Below are positions 46,651 to 55,594 of a DNA stretch of 63,635 nt, in pieces. Each line of letters begins with the position of its first letter. The first letter of the stretch is position 1. The stretch is from positions 1 to 63,635 of the forward strand of contig JADZFR010000005.1 in NCBI GenBank assembly GCA_020849795.1. Reading direction: 5' to 3'. The notes beneath the pieces were generated by a model that did not search any database, had not been told where the DNA came from, and saw nothing but the letters and a program-made list of their open reading frames with translations. The translations under genes were made by a program, and so were the position numbers. This DNA comes from Planctomycetota bacterium (lineage in GTDB: Bacteria; Planctomycetota; UBA8742; UBA2392).

Positions 46651-47466
46651 ATGCTGAATGTTCTGGCCCATGGCGCGAATTCGCTTCCCGTTGACACGGT
46701 GCAGCTGGCGGTATGGACCGGGCTGCTTGCCGGCATTGCACACACCTTTCTGGGTGCCGACCATCTCGCGGCGCTGCTGCCGCTGTCAGTGAACCGCAAG
46801 TTCAAAGCCGCATGGCTGGGCGTGCGCTGGGGGGCAGGCCACAGCCTCGGGGTTGTCATCGTGGCGGTGATTCTGCTTGCCGGCCGCGAATCCCTGGACT
46901 TGAGCCCGGTCGAAGAGTGGGGCGAGCGGCTGGTCGGCGTGATGTTGATTGCCCTTGGCCTGTGGGGTGTGCGCTCAGCGATGCGCCAGAGCCTGCATGT
47001 GCACGAGCACACGCACGACGCCGACACCCACGCGCACCTGCATGCCCACACCGGCGACGCTCACGACCCGGCCGACACGGCGTCGTGGCACTCGCACCTG
47101 CACAAGCACGCGGCGATTGGGGCGGGCACGCTTCACGGCGTCGCCGGCATGGCGCACCTGCTGGGCGTGATTCCGGCGCTGCTGGCGCCGACGCTGCTGG
47201 TGAGTTTTGCCTATCTGGCGGGGTTTGCCGCAGGCTCGATTCTCAGCATGGGACTGTTTGCCGGCACGTTTGGTGCTGTCACGGCAAGGCTGGGTTCAAA
47301 GTCACCGGCTTTGCTGAATGGCAGCATGTATGTCGCGGCCGTCGCGTGCATCCTGATTGGTGTCTTCTGGATTGTCGCGCCATTCCTGATGCCCGAAGAC
47401 CAGACTGTGCAGGAGTCTGCCTTGGCTGTAGCCCGCCACCCCCTATGTCAAGAACCGCAGCCATAA
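46651..47466 (+). CDS. NicO-family nickel/cobalt permease with His-rich loop
   Basis: The 271-residue membrane protein has six or so helices. The first contains the metal signature HTFLGADHLAALLPL (HX4DH type, H-x4-D-H). A long cytoplasmic loop at about 112-155 holds some 16 His in HEHTHDADTHAHLHAH-like runs, a metal-sensing or storage segment typical of RcnA and UreH-like permeases. The ATG at 46651 has AAGGAG. Direction (uptake or export) cannot be told from sequence; NikR control fits either. Confidence 0.85.
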   Translation: MLNVLAHGANSLPVDTVQLAVWTGLLAGIAHTFLGADHLAALLPLSVNRKFKAAWLGVRWGAGHSLGVVIVAVILLAGRESLDLSPVEEWGERLVGVMLIALGLWGVRSAMRQSLHVHEHTHDADTHAHLHAHTGDAHDPADTASWHSHLHKHAAIGAGTLHGVAGMAHLLGVIPALLAPTLLVSFAYLAGFAAGSILSMGLFAGTFGAVTARLGSKSPALLNGSMYVAAVACILIGVFWIVAPFLMPEDQTVQESALAVARHPLCQEPQP

Positions 47467-48795
47467 GAAGTAGGAAGCGAACAGGGCGCTGAACCCGATG
47501 CTGAACACGCTGGCGCGGCGCAAAAACGTGCCGGGCCGCATGGCGTCAGGCACATCGCGCGAGAACATCGCCCGGTGAATCAGCACGCCCAGCACGGGCG
47601 CGCTTAAGAAACTCAGTGTCGTGGCAATGTCGATCAACAATGTCAGCTGGATACCGCCGCCAAGCGGCTTTTCGCCAAGGGCCACCGCCAGAATCAGCAG
47701 CGCAAGGGTGGAGATCACGCCCATCGCAATCCAGTAAATCCGCTTGGGCAGCACCGGCGAGCTTTCCGGCTGTTCGGGCTCCTGGAAGCGCTTGACCAGG
47801 ATGCTCAGCACTCGCGGAAAGCTGTCGGTCACGACCAGCACCGTGCTGAACATGGCCGAAAAGGCGCAGATTCCGATGACCGGGCGGCTCCATTCACCAA
47901 ACTGGCGCACATAAAGGTTGATCAGGTCTGTCGCGAACAGAACGGGCGAGGCCCGAAACTGGGCACCCTGCACGTGGTAGATCATGCACGCGCCCAGAAT
48001 CAGAAAGCACACACTTGTGGCGCTGCTGAACCAGTAGCCGATGTTGAACTCAAGCCGCGCCTCGCGCAGCGCGGGCGTGTGCTTGCTTTCCAGCTTGTGG
48101 GCCAGGAACCACAGCGAGTGCCACACCGCCACGTCGTAAGCACTGGGCGTCCAGCCGATCAACCCGGTGATGCGCAGAATCTCGTCGCGATTGGTGAACG
48201 CGCTTTCCGGCGGCAGCAGCTCCGCACGCCCGAGGTCAAGCTGCGTCAGCGCCAGCACCGTCGCCACCAGCGTGCTGATCGTAAGCAGCAAAATGAAAAA
48301 CTTGTTGATCGTATCCAGCCACTTGTAGCGGCCCAGCTTCAGCAGGCCGGCGCAGATTGCCAGCAACACTCCGGACAGCACGACCGGCAGGCCCATGTTC
48401 AGACCGCCCGGCATGAACTTGAAGTTGGCCGATTCGAACATCGAAACCACTACCGCAGACAGCAACGAAGCCGCAATCAACGTCACCACGGCCTGCACCG
48501 TGAAGACGGTGCCCAGCGTGACCACCAGGTAAACGCCAAGCGCCCATTTGCCCTGGCGGCGGAAGCCCTCAAGCAGGGACACCCCGGTCGCGTGCGCGTA
48601 CCAGGGGCCGAAAGCAAACGCCGGGTACTTGAGCGCGCATGCCAATACAACCACCGCAAGCAACGCGAACGAGTAATCCGCGCCGGCCCGCGTGCTCTGG
48701 ATCAGTTCACTGACGCCAACGCTGGTTCCCGCAAACAGCAGGCCCGGGCCGAGCACCTTGAAGAATGACTTCTGCGGCTGTGCGTCGGTGGGCAT
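47443..48795 (-). CDS. Nramp-superfamily metal ion transporter, divergent subgroup
   Basis: The 450-residue protein has about 11 helices of the LeuT-fold Nramp type. Helix 1 reads GPGLLFAGTSVGVSELIQS where Nramp has the DPGN metal motif, and no clear MPH motif in helix 6 is seen, so the binding site is altered. Relatives annotated as NRAMP-related proteins transport magnesium or unknown ions. Neighbouring nikR, a nickel permease and ferrochelatase suggest a transition metal. The 3' end overlaps the convergent NicO gene by 24 bp. Confidence 0.75.
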   Translation of the reverse strand: MPTDAQPQKSFFKVLGPGLLFAGTSVGVSELIQSTRAGADYSFALLAVVVLACALKYPAFAFGPWYAHATGVSLLEGFRRQGKWALGVYLVVTLGTVFTVQAVVTLIAASLLSAVVVSMFESANFKFMPGGLNMGLPVVLSGVLLAICAGLLKLGRYKWLDTINKFFILLLTISTLVATVLALTQLDLGRAELLPPESAFTNRDEILRITGLIGWTPSAYDVAVWHSLWFLAHKLESKHTPALREARLEFNIGYWFSSATSVCFLILGACMIYHVQGAQFRASPVLFATDLINLYVRQFGEWSRPVIGICAFSAMFSTVLVVTDSFPRVLSILVKRFQEPEQPESSPVLPKRIYWIAMGVISTLALLILAVALGEKPLGGGIQLTLLIDIATTLSFLSAPVLGVLIHRAMFSRDVPDAMRPGTFLRRASVFSIGFSALFASYFLWLRFLT

Positions 48796-48812
48796 GGCCG
48801 GCGATTGTTACG

Positions 48813-49733
48813 GTGACGAAATCGACTTTCAAGCTCCATGAACCCGCGTCTGGCAGCGCGACGCACCTTGAACTAGCGTGCGTGCGTGAGCCGGAGATTC
48901 CGTACTTGACCGCCGAAGCCGAAAAGGACGCCCGTCAGTTCCTGGCCGCCCTGCGCGAAGAAATCCGCAGCCATGCGGGCGTGGGGCATTCGATCCTCGG
49001 CCGCATGAAGACTGACCCGCGCACGCGCTTTGACTTCATGGTGCTGGCAGGCCAGCACTTTCCGCTGGTGGGCAACTTCACGCGTTACATGGAACTGCTG
49101 CTGCTGCGCGCCCCCAGCAGCGAAGCCAAGTGCTGGCTGGCGAAAGTGCTGGTCGATGAATACGGTGAACGCAGCGAAGGACAGGACCACAGCGAGCACT
49201 ACCGCAAATTCATGCGCGCGGCGGGGCACGCCCCCGGCGAAGAAGACAACGTCAAGCTGCACCCCGAAGTCGTGCATTTTATTCGCGAACACTACCGCAT
49301 CTGCATTGAGGAGCCGTTTCTCGTGGGTCTGGGCGCGCTTGGCCCCGGGCATGAGTGGAGCATCCCCGCGATGTTCGAGCTGGCCGTCGCCGGCCTGCGC
49401 AAAGCCGGATTTGCCGAGAACGAAATCGAGTACTGGACCATGCACATGGACCAGGACCAGGACCACGGCGCATGGCTGGAAGAGGCGCTGGTCAACTATT
49501 GCGCGACCGACGAACAGCGCGCACAGATCCGGCGCGGCGCGCTGCTGAGCCTTGATGCGCGCGAGCGCTTCTGGTGGGGCGTGACCGACAAAGTCACCAG
49601 CGGGGCGACACGAAAGAACCTGCCGCCGGGTGTTGGCGCCACCAATGAAACTGATCAGCTCACGTTGCGCGAATTGCGTACCCGGTGGCGCATTGAACCC
49701 AGGCTCATCGAGGAATCTCACCATGGCGGCTGA
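48813..49733 (+). CDS. Iron-containing heme-oxygenase-like (PqqC/TenA-fold) protein
   Basis: The protein has about 306 residues. The helical fold has candidate ligands: GQHFPLVGNF, DEYGERSEGQDHSEHY and HMDQDQDHGAW, a pattern of the iron-containing redox enzyme family related to PqqC and CADD. It may cleave or oxidise a small molecule, possibly heme or a metal-bound ligand. The start is uncertain; GTG 48813 is used because the divergent Nramp-like gene begins at 48795. It overlaps ferrochelatase by 11 bp, so both are translated together. Confidence 0.65.
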   Translation: MTKSTFKLHEPASGSATHLELACVREPEIPYLTAEAEKDARQFLAALREEIRSHAGVGHSILGRMKTDPRTRFDFMVLAGQHFPLVGNFTRYMELLLLRAPSSEAKCWLAKVLVDEYGERSEGQDHSEHYRKFMRAAGHAPGEEDNVKLHPEVVHFIREHYRICIEEPFLVGLGALGPGHEWSIPAMFELAVAGLRKAGFAENEIEYWTMHMDQDQDHGAWLEEALVNYCATDEQRAQIRRGALLSLDARERFWWGVTDKVTSGATRKNLPPGVGATNETDQLTLRELRTRWRIEPRLIEESHHGG

Positions 49734-50679
49734 ACACCTGCTGGTTCTGGCATTTGGGGGGCCGACGCCCGGCTGTTGCAAGCGTTTTGAGACCTGTCCC
49801 GGCGAGGCCACGTGCTTCGTGTCAGGCATTTTCGGCGACAACCCGGCGCGACAAACCCGCGTGAACGAGGTTGTCGCGCACTACCAGGAGCTGGGCGGCT
49901 TTTCGCGCTTCAACGAGATCACCGAGGCGCAGGCGGCTGCGGTGGGCGACGAGCTTGCCAGGCGCGGCATCAAGCTGGGCATCAGTGTCGGGTATGACCA
50001 CTGGATGCCGCACATCGCCGACCAGGTGGTGCAGCTTGCCCGCGATGGCGTGCGCGAGTTCGTCACGCTGGTGATGACGCCGCACCAGAGCTCGGTCAGT
50101 TGGGACAGCTACCTGCGCCGCGTGGGCGAAGGTCTGGACCGGTTGCTCGACCACAAGCGGCCGAAGTGGGCGGGCGTGTGCGATCCGATCTGGAACAAGC
50201 ACGGTTTCATTGACGCGCTGGCCGACCGCGTGCGTGAGGCGGCGGGCAAACTGGGAGCGGACCTGACCAACAGCACGACCGGGCTGCTGCTGACCGCGCA
50301 CGCTGTTCCCATGCCGATTGTGCGCACCAGCAAGTACGTCGAGCAGATCAGGGAAACCGCGCAACTGGTGGCCGAGAGGGTCAGGTCCAGTAACTGGCTG
50401 GTCGGCTACCAGAGTGCGCCCTCCGACAGCAAGATTGAGTGGACCACGCCGTATCTCGATAAGGCGATGGACCAGTTGCACGAAGCGGGCGCCACGAAAA
50501 TCGTGGCGGCGCCGATCGGCTTTCTGTGCGACAACGTCGAGGTTCTGTACGACCTGGGCATCGAGGGCCGGCAACATGCGCAGAAGCTGGGAGTGCCGTT
50601 CGTGGCGGCAGAGGCCGTGAACACGCACCCGGCGTTCATCCACATGCTGGCTGACAACGTCCAGAAAGCGCTTGGCTGA
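49723..50679 (+). CDS. hemH: Ferrochelatase-like protein (protoporphyrin/coproporphyrin)
   Basis: The 318-residue enzyme inserts Fe2+ into porphyrin. It has LVLAFGGPTPG at the start, FVSGIFGDNPARQTRV, TAHAVPMPIVRTSKYVEQI with the catalytic His, and GFLCDNVEVLYDLG with the Glu. These match ferrochelatase. Cys residues in CCKRFETCPGEATC near the N-terminus are an extra feature. ATG 49723 overlaps the previous gene. Which porphyrin is used cannot be told. Confidence 0.9.
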   Translation: MAAEHLLVLAFGGPTPGCCKRFETCPGEATCFVSGIFGDNPARQTRVNEVVAHYQELGGFSRFNEITEAQAAAVGDELARRGIKLGISVGYDHWMPHIADQVVQLARDGVREFVTLVMTPHQSSVSWDSYLRRVGEGLDRLLDHKRPKWAGVCDPIWNKHGFIDALADRVREAAGKLGADLTNSTTGLLLTAHAVPMPIVRTSKYVEQIRETAQLVAERVRSSNWLVGYQSAPSDSKIEWTTPYLDKAMDQLHEAGATKIVAAPIGFLCDNVEVLYDLGIEGRQHAQKLGVPFVAAEAVNTHPAFIHMLADNVQKALG

Positions 50680-50697
50680 TGGCGCGGCGGCCGCGCG

Positions 50698-51303
50698 CTA
50701 ACTCGTGGGCGGGTCTTTCTCGAGGCCCAATTGTTTGCGCAGCTCGCTCAACTGGCGCTTGAGATCGGCGATTTCGGCGTCGCGCTCGTCGCCCTTCTTT
50801 TCCATTTCATCAAGCCGCTTTTCCTGCTCGTCGATGCGTTCGCCCTGGGCCTTGAGCTGCTTGCGAATTTCTTCGCGTTCTTTCCTGGCGGTGGCGAGCT
50901 GGCTTTCCACTTCGTCGAGGCGTTTTCGATCGGCTTGCATTTCTTTCTCAAGTCGTTCGCGTTCTTTCTTGGCCTCGGCGATTTCGGCCTTGTTGCCGTC
51001 TACGTCCTTTTCCAGCTTGGCGATCAGCTTGTTGTGCAGGTCGAGCTTGCCTTCGGCTTCAGTGAGGCGGCCCTTGGCGGCGATCATCTCGTCTTCGAGC
51101 ACGGCGATTTTGCCGCTTTGGACCTTGTCGTTGTCCTTGAGGGTGGTGACGTCGGTGCGGATTTCTTCCACTTCCTGCTTGGTTGCCTTTTCCTGCGGCC
51201 CGACCTCGTTCTGGATGCGTTCGTAAATCAGATAGCCGGTGCCGCCAGCCAGTGCCAGCACGATCAGTACCAGTCCGCCTGTCAGAATGCGCACGTTGTT
51301 CAT
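50698..51303 (-). CDS. Membrane-anchored coiled-coil protein
   Basis: The 201-residue protein has an N-terminal anchor (ILTGGLVLIVLALAGGTGYLIY) followed by a continuous coiled coil to the C-terminus (residues 40-195, charged heptads such as RLEKEMQADRKRLDEVESQL). No enzymatic domain is visible. It shares an operon with the next two genes and may act with the giant coiled-coil protein upstream. Confidence 0.75.
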   Translation of the reverse strand: MNNVRILTGGLVLIVLALAGGTGYLIYERIQNEVGPQEKATKQEVEEIRTDVTTLKDNDKVQSGKIAVLEDEMIAAKGRLTEAEGKLDLHNKLIAKLEKDVDGNKAEIAEAKKERERLEKEMQADRKRLDEVESQLATARKEREEIRKQLKAQGERIDEQEKRLDEMEKKGDERDAEIADLKRQLSELRKQLGLEKDPPTS

Positions 51304-51323
51304 TTCGGTCTCCGTGTCTTTTA

Positions 51324-51680
51324 CTACTTGCCGGGCTTGGGCTGCTTGGCTGAGTCGCGCTGCCTGCGGCGTTCTTTCATGCTGATTTCCTGCTGTCGCA
51401 GGCGGTCAAGAATCTCGCGCATGTCGATCTGCCTGATTTCGACTTCGCCGCTGCAACTCCCGCACTTGATCTGGGCGAGGTCGATGTTGGCAAACTCGAT
51501 CTCAACACCTTCCTGCTCTTCGATGTAGAGGTTGCCGTTGGGCATCAGCATGCACGGAAACGTAAACGGGCGCGTGACCTTGAATTTGCCGCGGTCACAG
51601 TCGCCCACGATCGTCGTGAGATACTCGTCGGGCAACCAGACCTTGCTTCGTTTGCAACACAGGATGCTGTCCTTGGACAT
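51324..51680 (-). CDS. Small protein with Cys pairs, unknown function
   Basis: The 118-residue protein has an N-terminal Cys pair (ILCCKRSKVWLP) and a later CGSC, with VTRPFTFPCMLM between. The middle is beta-rich (PNGNLYIEEQEGVEIEF). It has no membrane segment. Its start overlaps the stop of the giant gene by one base (TAATG at 51678-51682), so it is translationally coupled to it. I do not recognise a family; a metal- or redox-linked partner of the giant protein is a guess. Confidence 0.65.
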   Translation of the reverse strand: MSKDSILCCKRSKVWLPDEYLTTIVGDCDRGKFKVTRPFTFPCMLMPNGNLYIEEQEGVEIEFANIDLAQIKCGSCSGEVEIRQIDMREILDRLRQQEISMKERRRQRDSAKQPKPGK

Positions 51681-54600
51681 TATTCGCCCTCCGGGGCGGG
51701 CGGTTTCAACTGTTCGGCGGTCAGCGCGCTCACGGTTTCGTACATCCCTTTGCCCAGCGCACTGGTCAGGTAGGCGCGCCAGCGGTCTTCCAGCTCGCCT
51801 AGCGCAGTGGCCTGCGCCCCGGACTGGATAATCACATAATAGCATACGCTGCCGCCGGCGTCAGAACGCTCCAGCGCCGCGTCGTAGTACAGCGACCACA
51901 GGGCCGACAGCACAGCCGGGCGCAGCTGCGCCATTTTTGCGGCGTCGTACTCTTTGGCGTCGTATTCGGGGCAGTACCCGGCCAGCAGAGCGACAGCCTC
52001 TTCGCGGGCCTTGTCGGCGGCTTCACGGAAGCGGTCAAGTGCCAGTTGCTGGCGGTGGGCGAAGTTGCCGTCTTCGAGCAATGCTCGCGCACGCAGGTAC
52101 TCGTGGGCGCGCACGCGGGCCTGCAACTGCGCATACTCTTCGATCAGGCGGTCGTAGAACTTGACGGCGTCGGCGTTGGCCAGCCGTTCGCGTTCGTCGT
52201 CGAGCGCCTTGCGGTCTTTGCCGCGCAGTTCAATCTCGTCAGACACGGCCTGGTAACGTTCACGTTCGCGCTTGACCTCGACCAGCGCTTCCTTGGCGGC
52301 GTCGCCCGCTTCCACGATTGCAACTTCCTTCTTGAACTCTTCGCGGCGCGGCGCCGCGTCGGCCTCAAGGGCGGCAATGCGGTCCTCCACCTGTCGCAGG
52401 GCTTCGCGCGCCGCGGTGCGTGTCGCGTCGGCTTCGGCCCGGCGCGTGTCGAGCATCAGGCGCTCAGCTTTGGCGTCTTCCTGCACCGCCAGCTGGGTCC
52501 CGGCCTGTTCTGCCGTTGCCCTGGCAGATTCAGTCGCTGCCGACTGCCGCGTGGCGGCCGCCGCCGCGTCTTGTGCAGCCGCCTTGGCCGCATCGCGCGC
52601 GGTTGCAGCATCTGCTGCTGCCTTGGCAGCTTCGGCGAGCTTCGCGTCAGCTTCGCTGAACTTCTTGTCTGCAGCTTGGGCAGCCGCCTTGGCCTGATCG
52701 AGCGCGGTGGTCGCGGCGTTCAATGCCGCCTGTGCCTGTTGCAGCTTCTTCTCGGCGGCGGGGCGCGCAGGATCGTTCTCGGGCAGGCCATCCAGCGCGG
52801 CCTGCGCCTGCTCAACCTCTGACTGGCGGGCGGACTGTTCATCCTGTGCGGTTTTGCGTGCAGCAAGCGCGTCGACCAGGTTGTCCGATGCGGCGTCTTT
52901 GGCCTCTTGCAGCGGGCGCCGGGCTTCGTCGGCTTTCAACACAGCGGCTTCGGCTGTCTTAAGTGCCTCCGCAGTCGAGTCCTTCTGTGCATTGAGTTCT
53001 GTCAGTTTCTTTTGCGCGTCGCTGAATGCCTTGTCGGCTGCAGCCTTGGCGGTGGCGGCTGCCTCAAGTTTCGCCGGCGTGTACACGTTGGCGGCGAGCT
53101 TCTGTTCGATTTCGGCCAGTGCGGCCTCGGCGTCTGCTACGCTGCGCGTAAGGTCCGGCAGCAGGCGGCGCTGGTCGTCGATCTTTGCATCCAGTTCGTT
53201 CAATTTCAGCTTCAACAGGTCCAGGCGTCCGCTTGCCTGCTGGCCGGCGCGCACGCTGGCGTTCAGGTCGGCGACCTGTTTGCTCAGGGCTTCGCGTTTG
53301 CTGCCGTCGGCATCGTGGAACTCGCTGGCAACCAGCTTTGCGATTTCGGCATCCTGCAGCGCGATGGCGTCGATCGTTTCGGTCAGCCGTTTGCGCAAGG
53401 CAGCCGCTTCGCCCAGTTGTTTGTCGCGGGCGCCCAGCTCGTCGTTGCCGCGGGAAATGTCTGAGTGGAGGGTCTTGGCGGCTTCGCCCAGTGTGCCGTA
53501 GATGCCCGTGCCGCTCTGGCGGCGCCAGTGCGCCACGACACCCATGATCTCGTTTTCTGCCTGCAACAGCTCGGCGTCGCTCAAGGCCGCTGCGCCTTCG
53601 CCGCGGGGATTTCCTTGTCCTCGCTCAACGCGGGCGCGGGCGGCTTCGAAGGTCTCCTGCAACTGGCGCTCAAACTCGACGATCTCGGGGTGCGCCCTGC
53701 GGCGCACTTCTTCGCCGCGCAAAATCTCAAGGCCTTGCGCCAGGACGCGCAGGCGCCGGTCCACGGCCAGCAGGCTCTGCTCTGCCCGCAGCGGGTAACT
53801 TTCGGTGTTCAGCCAATGCAGCGACTCTTTGAAGCGAAGGTTTGCGCCAATGCGCAAGTCGCGAAAGTTTTCGTATTCGCGGCCGACAATCGGCGGGGCG
53901 CTGTCAAACATCAACGCCCACTGCCCGCGATTGACCGCGGCCTGGTCTTGCGCGCCGGACAAGATCACCGCGCCCTGAAACACACGTACCACCGCCGAGG
54001 GCTGAAGGTCTTGCAGGCGAATCGCCGCCGGAAACTCCGCGCTTCCGCGCTTGACCGTGACGGCCATCGCCTCGCCTGGCATCAGCAGCGCGGCACGCTG
54101 CATAAGCCTTTCCATATCGGGCGCGGTCTGGCCGGTGATGTCGACGAGCACGTCGCCCTGCTTCAGGCCATGGCCTTCATCGCCGGTCTCGGCAACAAAG
54201 CCGGCCCAACGATGCATGGGCTCTGTGCACTCAAGGCCGGCGGCCACGGGCTTGAAGCGCGTTGCCAGCAGCCGAAGTCGCTCGGTGGGCAGGTTGTCAG
54301 GCAGCAGCGGAGCCGCGGCCTTGCCCGCGGCCACGTCGAAGTCGGCGCCACTGTCGCTGCCAAGCTCGGATTCGCTGATGACAACGGCGAAAGCGTGTCC
54401 AGCCGCGGTGAAACGGCCCCAGATTTCGCCCTGGTGCAGTCGCATCACCTGGCGCGCGTCTTCGCGCGGGCGCAGCAACTCAAGCTTTGTGTCGCCGGCC
54501 ATCAGCACGCGGTTGCTGGCGTCCAGGGTAATCAGCGCCTGCGCGCCCGGGGCCGTTGAGGCGCTGTCGCCGACGCGCATGCGTCCGTCTGGCGGCATTT

Positions 54601-55594
54601 CGACCTGGCCGGTGAGCACGCGAATGTTGACTTCGGGCGGCGCCACATATGCGCCGACACGGTGGAACATCAGCATCATGCCGACAATCCCGACCACCTG
54701 CACCCACAGCGCGGCGGAGGGCGGCAGGCTGAGCGCATGGTGGGGGTTGCGCGCGCGCACGTTGATCGACACCCGCGAAAAGTCAAACTCGGGGCTGTCA
54801 AACATCTCGCGGATTGCCTCGGACTGCCCGCGCAATTCGTCAAGCCGTTGCTGGCCGATCTTGTCCTTGATGATCCTGCGCTCAAACTTCGCGGTTTCGT
54901 CTTCGTCGAGGCGCCCGTCGATGTAGCGGCGCATTTCCGTGTCTTCGCCTTTGGCCCCGGATTCGCGCGACTTGACGCCTGCAGCCAGCTTGCGCGCCGC
55001 GGCGTCGATCAAGGCCTCAATGTGCGCCGGCGATTCGCCGGCCCAGCGCCCGATCGTCGCCGGGCTGAACCCGAGCCGGAAGTGCAGGCACAACAGTTCG
55101 CGCTCGGCAGCCGTGACGTGATAGGCCCGCAGGTGCTTGCGCTCGCGCAGGCCGGGTACGCTTTCTGCCTTGATCTTCAACTGGTCGTCCGCGCGGATGG
55201 CACGAATGCGGCCTTCGCTGATGCCCATCGTCAGCTGCTCGCGCGTCATGCCGGTGCGCGCCACCACCTCGTCGAACGTAAAACTGGTGGTCGCCTTGCG
55301 CGGCTGTGCGCTGCTTTCAAGCACGTCACGATAGCGCGAACGAATGGTCTGCGTCGCCGCCTGCATCGCAAACTCGAACACTTCGTCGTCGCTGGTGCTG
55401 CGCACTGCCGCGCGTGACTGCGCCAGAATGTCGACCAGCACATCCTCAACCATGCGCTCAAAGCGGCCGTCGCGGTCCGGCACCAGCGCGGTGCAGTAGT
55501 CGACCACGGCTTTGCCATAGCGCCGGATCAGGCGGTTGACGCTGCCGGGTGCCCCGGCGAGCAGGTCCTTGATGTCCGTGACGGCTTGGCTCAT
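51680..55594 (-). CDS. Giant sigma-like / anti-sigma-like / FecR / PDZ / coiled-coil fusion protein
   Basis: The 1304-residue protein has an apparent degenerate sigma module: helical region about 20-90 like region 2 (RFERMVEDVLVDILAQSR) and a helix-turn-helix about 160-200 (HVTAAERELLCLHFRLGFSPATIGRWAG) like region 4. Residues about 218-265 (MRRYIDGRLDEDETAKFERR) resemble an anti-sigma. TM at about 293-312, FecR-like 322-430 (LHQGEIWGRFTAAGHAFAVV), PDZ-like 463-527, and about 600-1190 an Ala-rich coiled coil. The stop overlaps the next gene and the ATG overlaps ftsY's stop by four bases. Confidence 0.8.
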   Translation of the reverse strand: MSQAVTDIKDLLAGAPGSVNRLIRRYGKAVVDYCTALVPDRDGRFERMVEDVLVDILAQSRAAVRSTSDDEVFEFAMQAATQTIRSRYRDVLESSAQPRKATTSFTFDEVVARTGMTREQLTMGISEGRIRAIRADDQLKIKAESVPGLRERKHLRAYHVTAAERELLCLHFRLGFSPATIGRWAGESPAHIEALIDAAARKLAAGVKSRESGAKGEDTEMRRYIDGRLDEDETAKFERRIIKDKIGQQRLDELRGQSEAIREMFDSPEFDFSRVSINVRARNPHHALSLPPSAALWVQVVGIVGMMLMFHRVGAYVAPPEVNIRVLTGQVEMPPDGRMRVGDSASTAPGAQALITLDASNRVLMAGDTKLELLRPREDARQVMRLHQGEIWGRFTAAGHAFAVVISESELGSDSGADFDVAAGKAAAPLLPDNLPTERLRLLATRFKPVAAGLECTEPMHRWAGFVAETGDEGHGLKQGDVLVDITGQTAPDMERLMQRAALLMPGEAMAVTVKRGSAEFPAAIRLQDLQPSAVVRVFQGAVILSGAQDQAAVNRGQWALMFDSAPPIVGREYENFRDLRIGANLRFKESLHWLNTESYPLRAEQSLLAVDRRLRVLAQGLEILRGEEVRRRAHPEIVEFERQLQETFEAARARVERGQGNPRGEGAAALSDAELLQAENEIMGVVAHWRRQSGTGIYGTLGEAAKTLHSDISRGNDELGARDKQLGEAAALRKRLTETIDAIALQDAEIAKLVASEFHDADGSKREALSKQVADLNASVRAGQQASGRLDLLKLKLNELDAKIDDQRRLLPDLTRSVADAEAALAEIEQKLAANVYTPAKLEAAATAKAAADKAFSDAQKKLTELNAQKDSTAEALKTAEAAVLKADEARRPLQEAKDAASDNLVDALAARKTAQDEQSARQSEVEQAQAALDGLPENDPARPAAEKKLQQAQAALNAATTALDQAKAAAQAADKKFSEADAKLAEAAKAAADAATARDAAKAAAQDAAAAATRQSAATESARATAEQAGTQLAVQEDAKAERLMLDTRRAEADATRTAAREALRQVEDRIAALEADAAPRREEFKKEVAIVEAGDAAKEALVEVKRERERYQAVSDEIELRGKDRKALDDERERLANADAVKFYDRLIEEYAQLQARVRAHEYLRARALLEDGNFAHRQQLALDRFREAADKAREEAVALLAGYCPEYDAKEYDAAKMAQLRPAVLSALWSLYYDAALERSDAGGSVCYYVIIQSGAQATALGELEDRWRAYLTSALGKGMYETVSALTAEQLKPPAPEGE

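Noticed and set aside
47443..48795. Canonical MntH manganese transporter
   Set aside because: The DPGN and MPH motifs of true Nramp proteins are absent, so only the superfamily is assigned.
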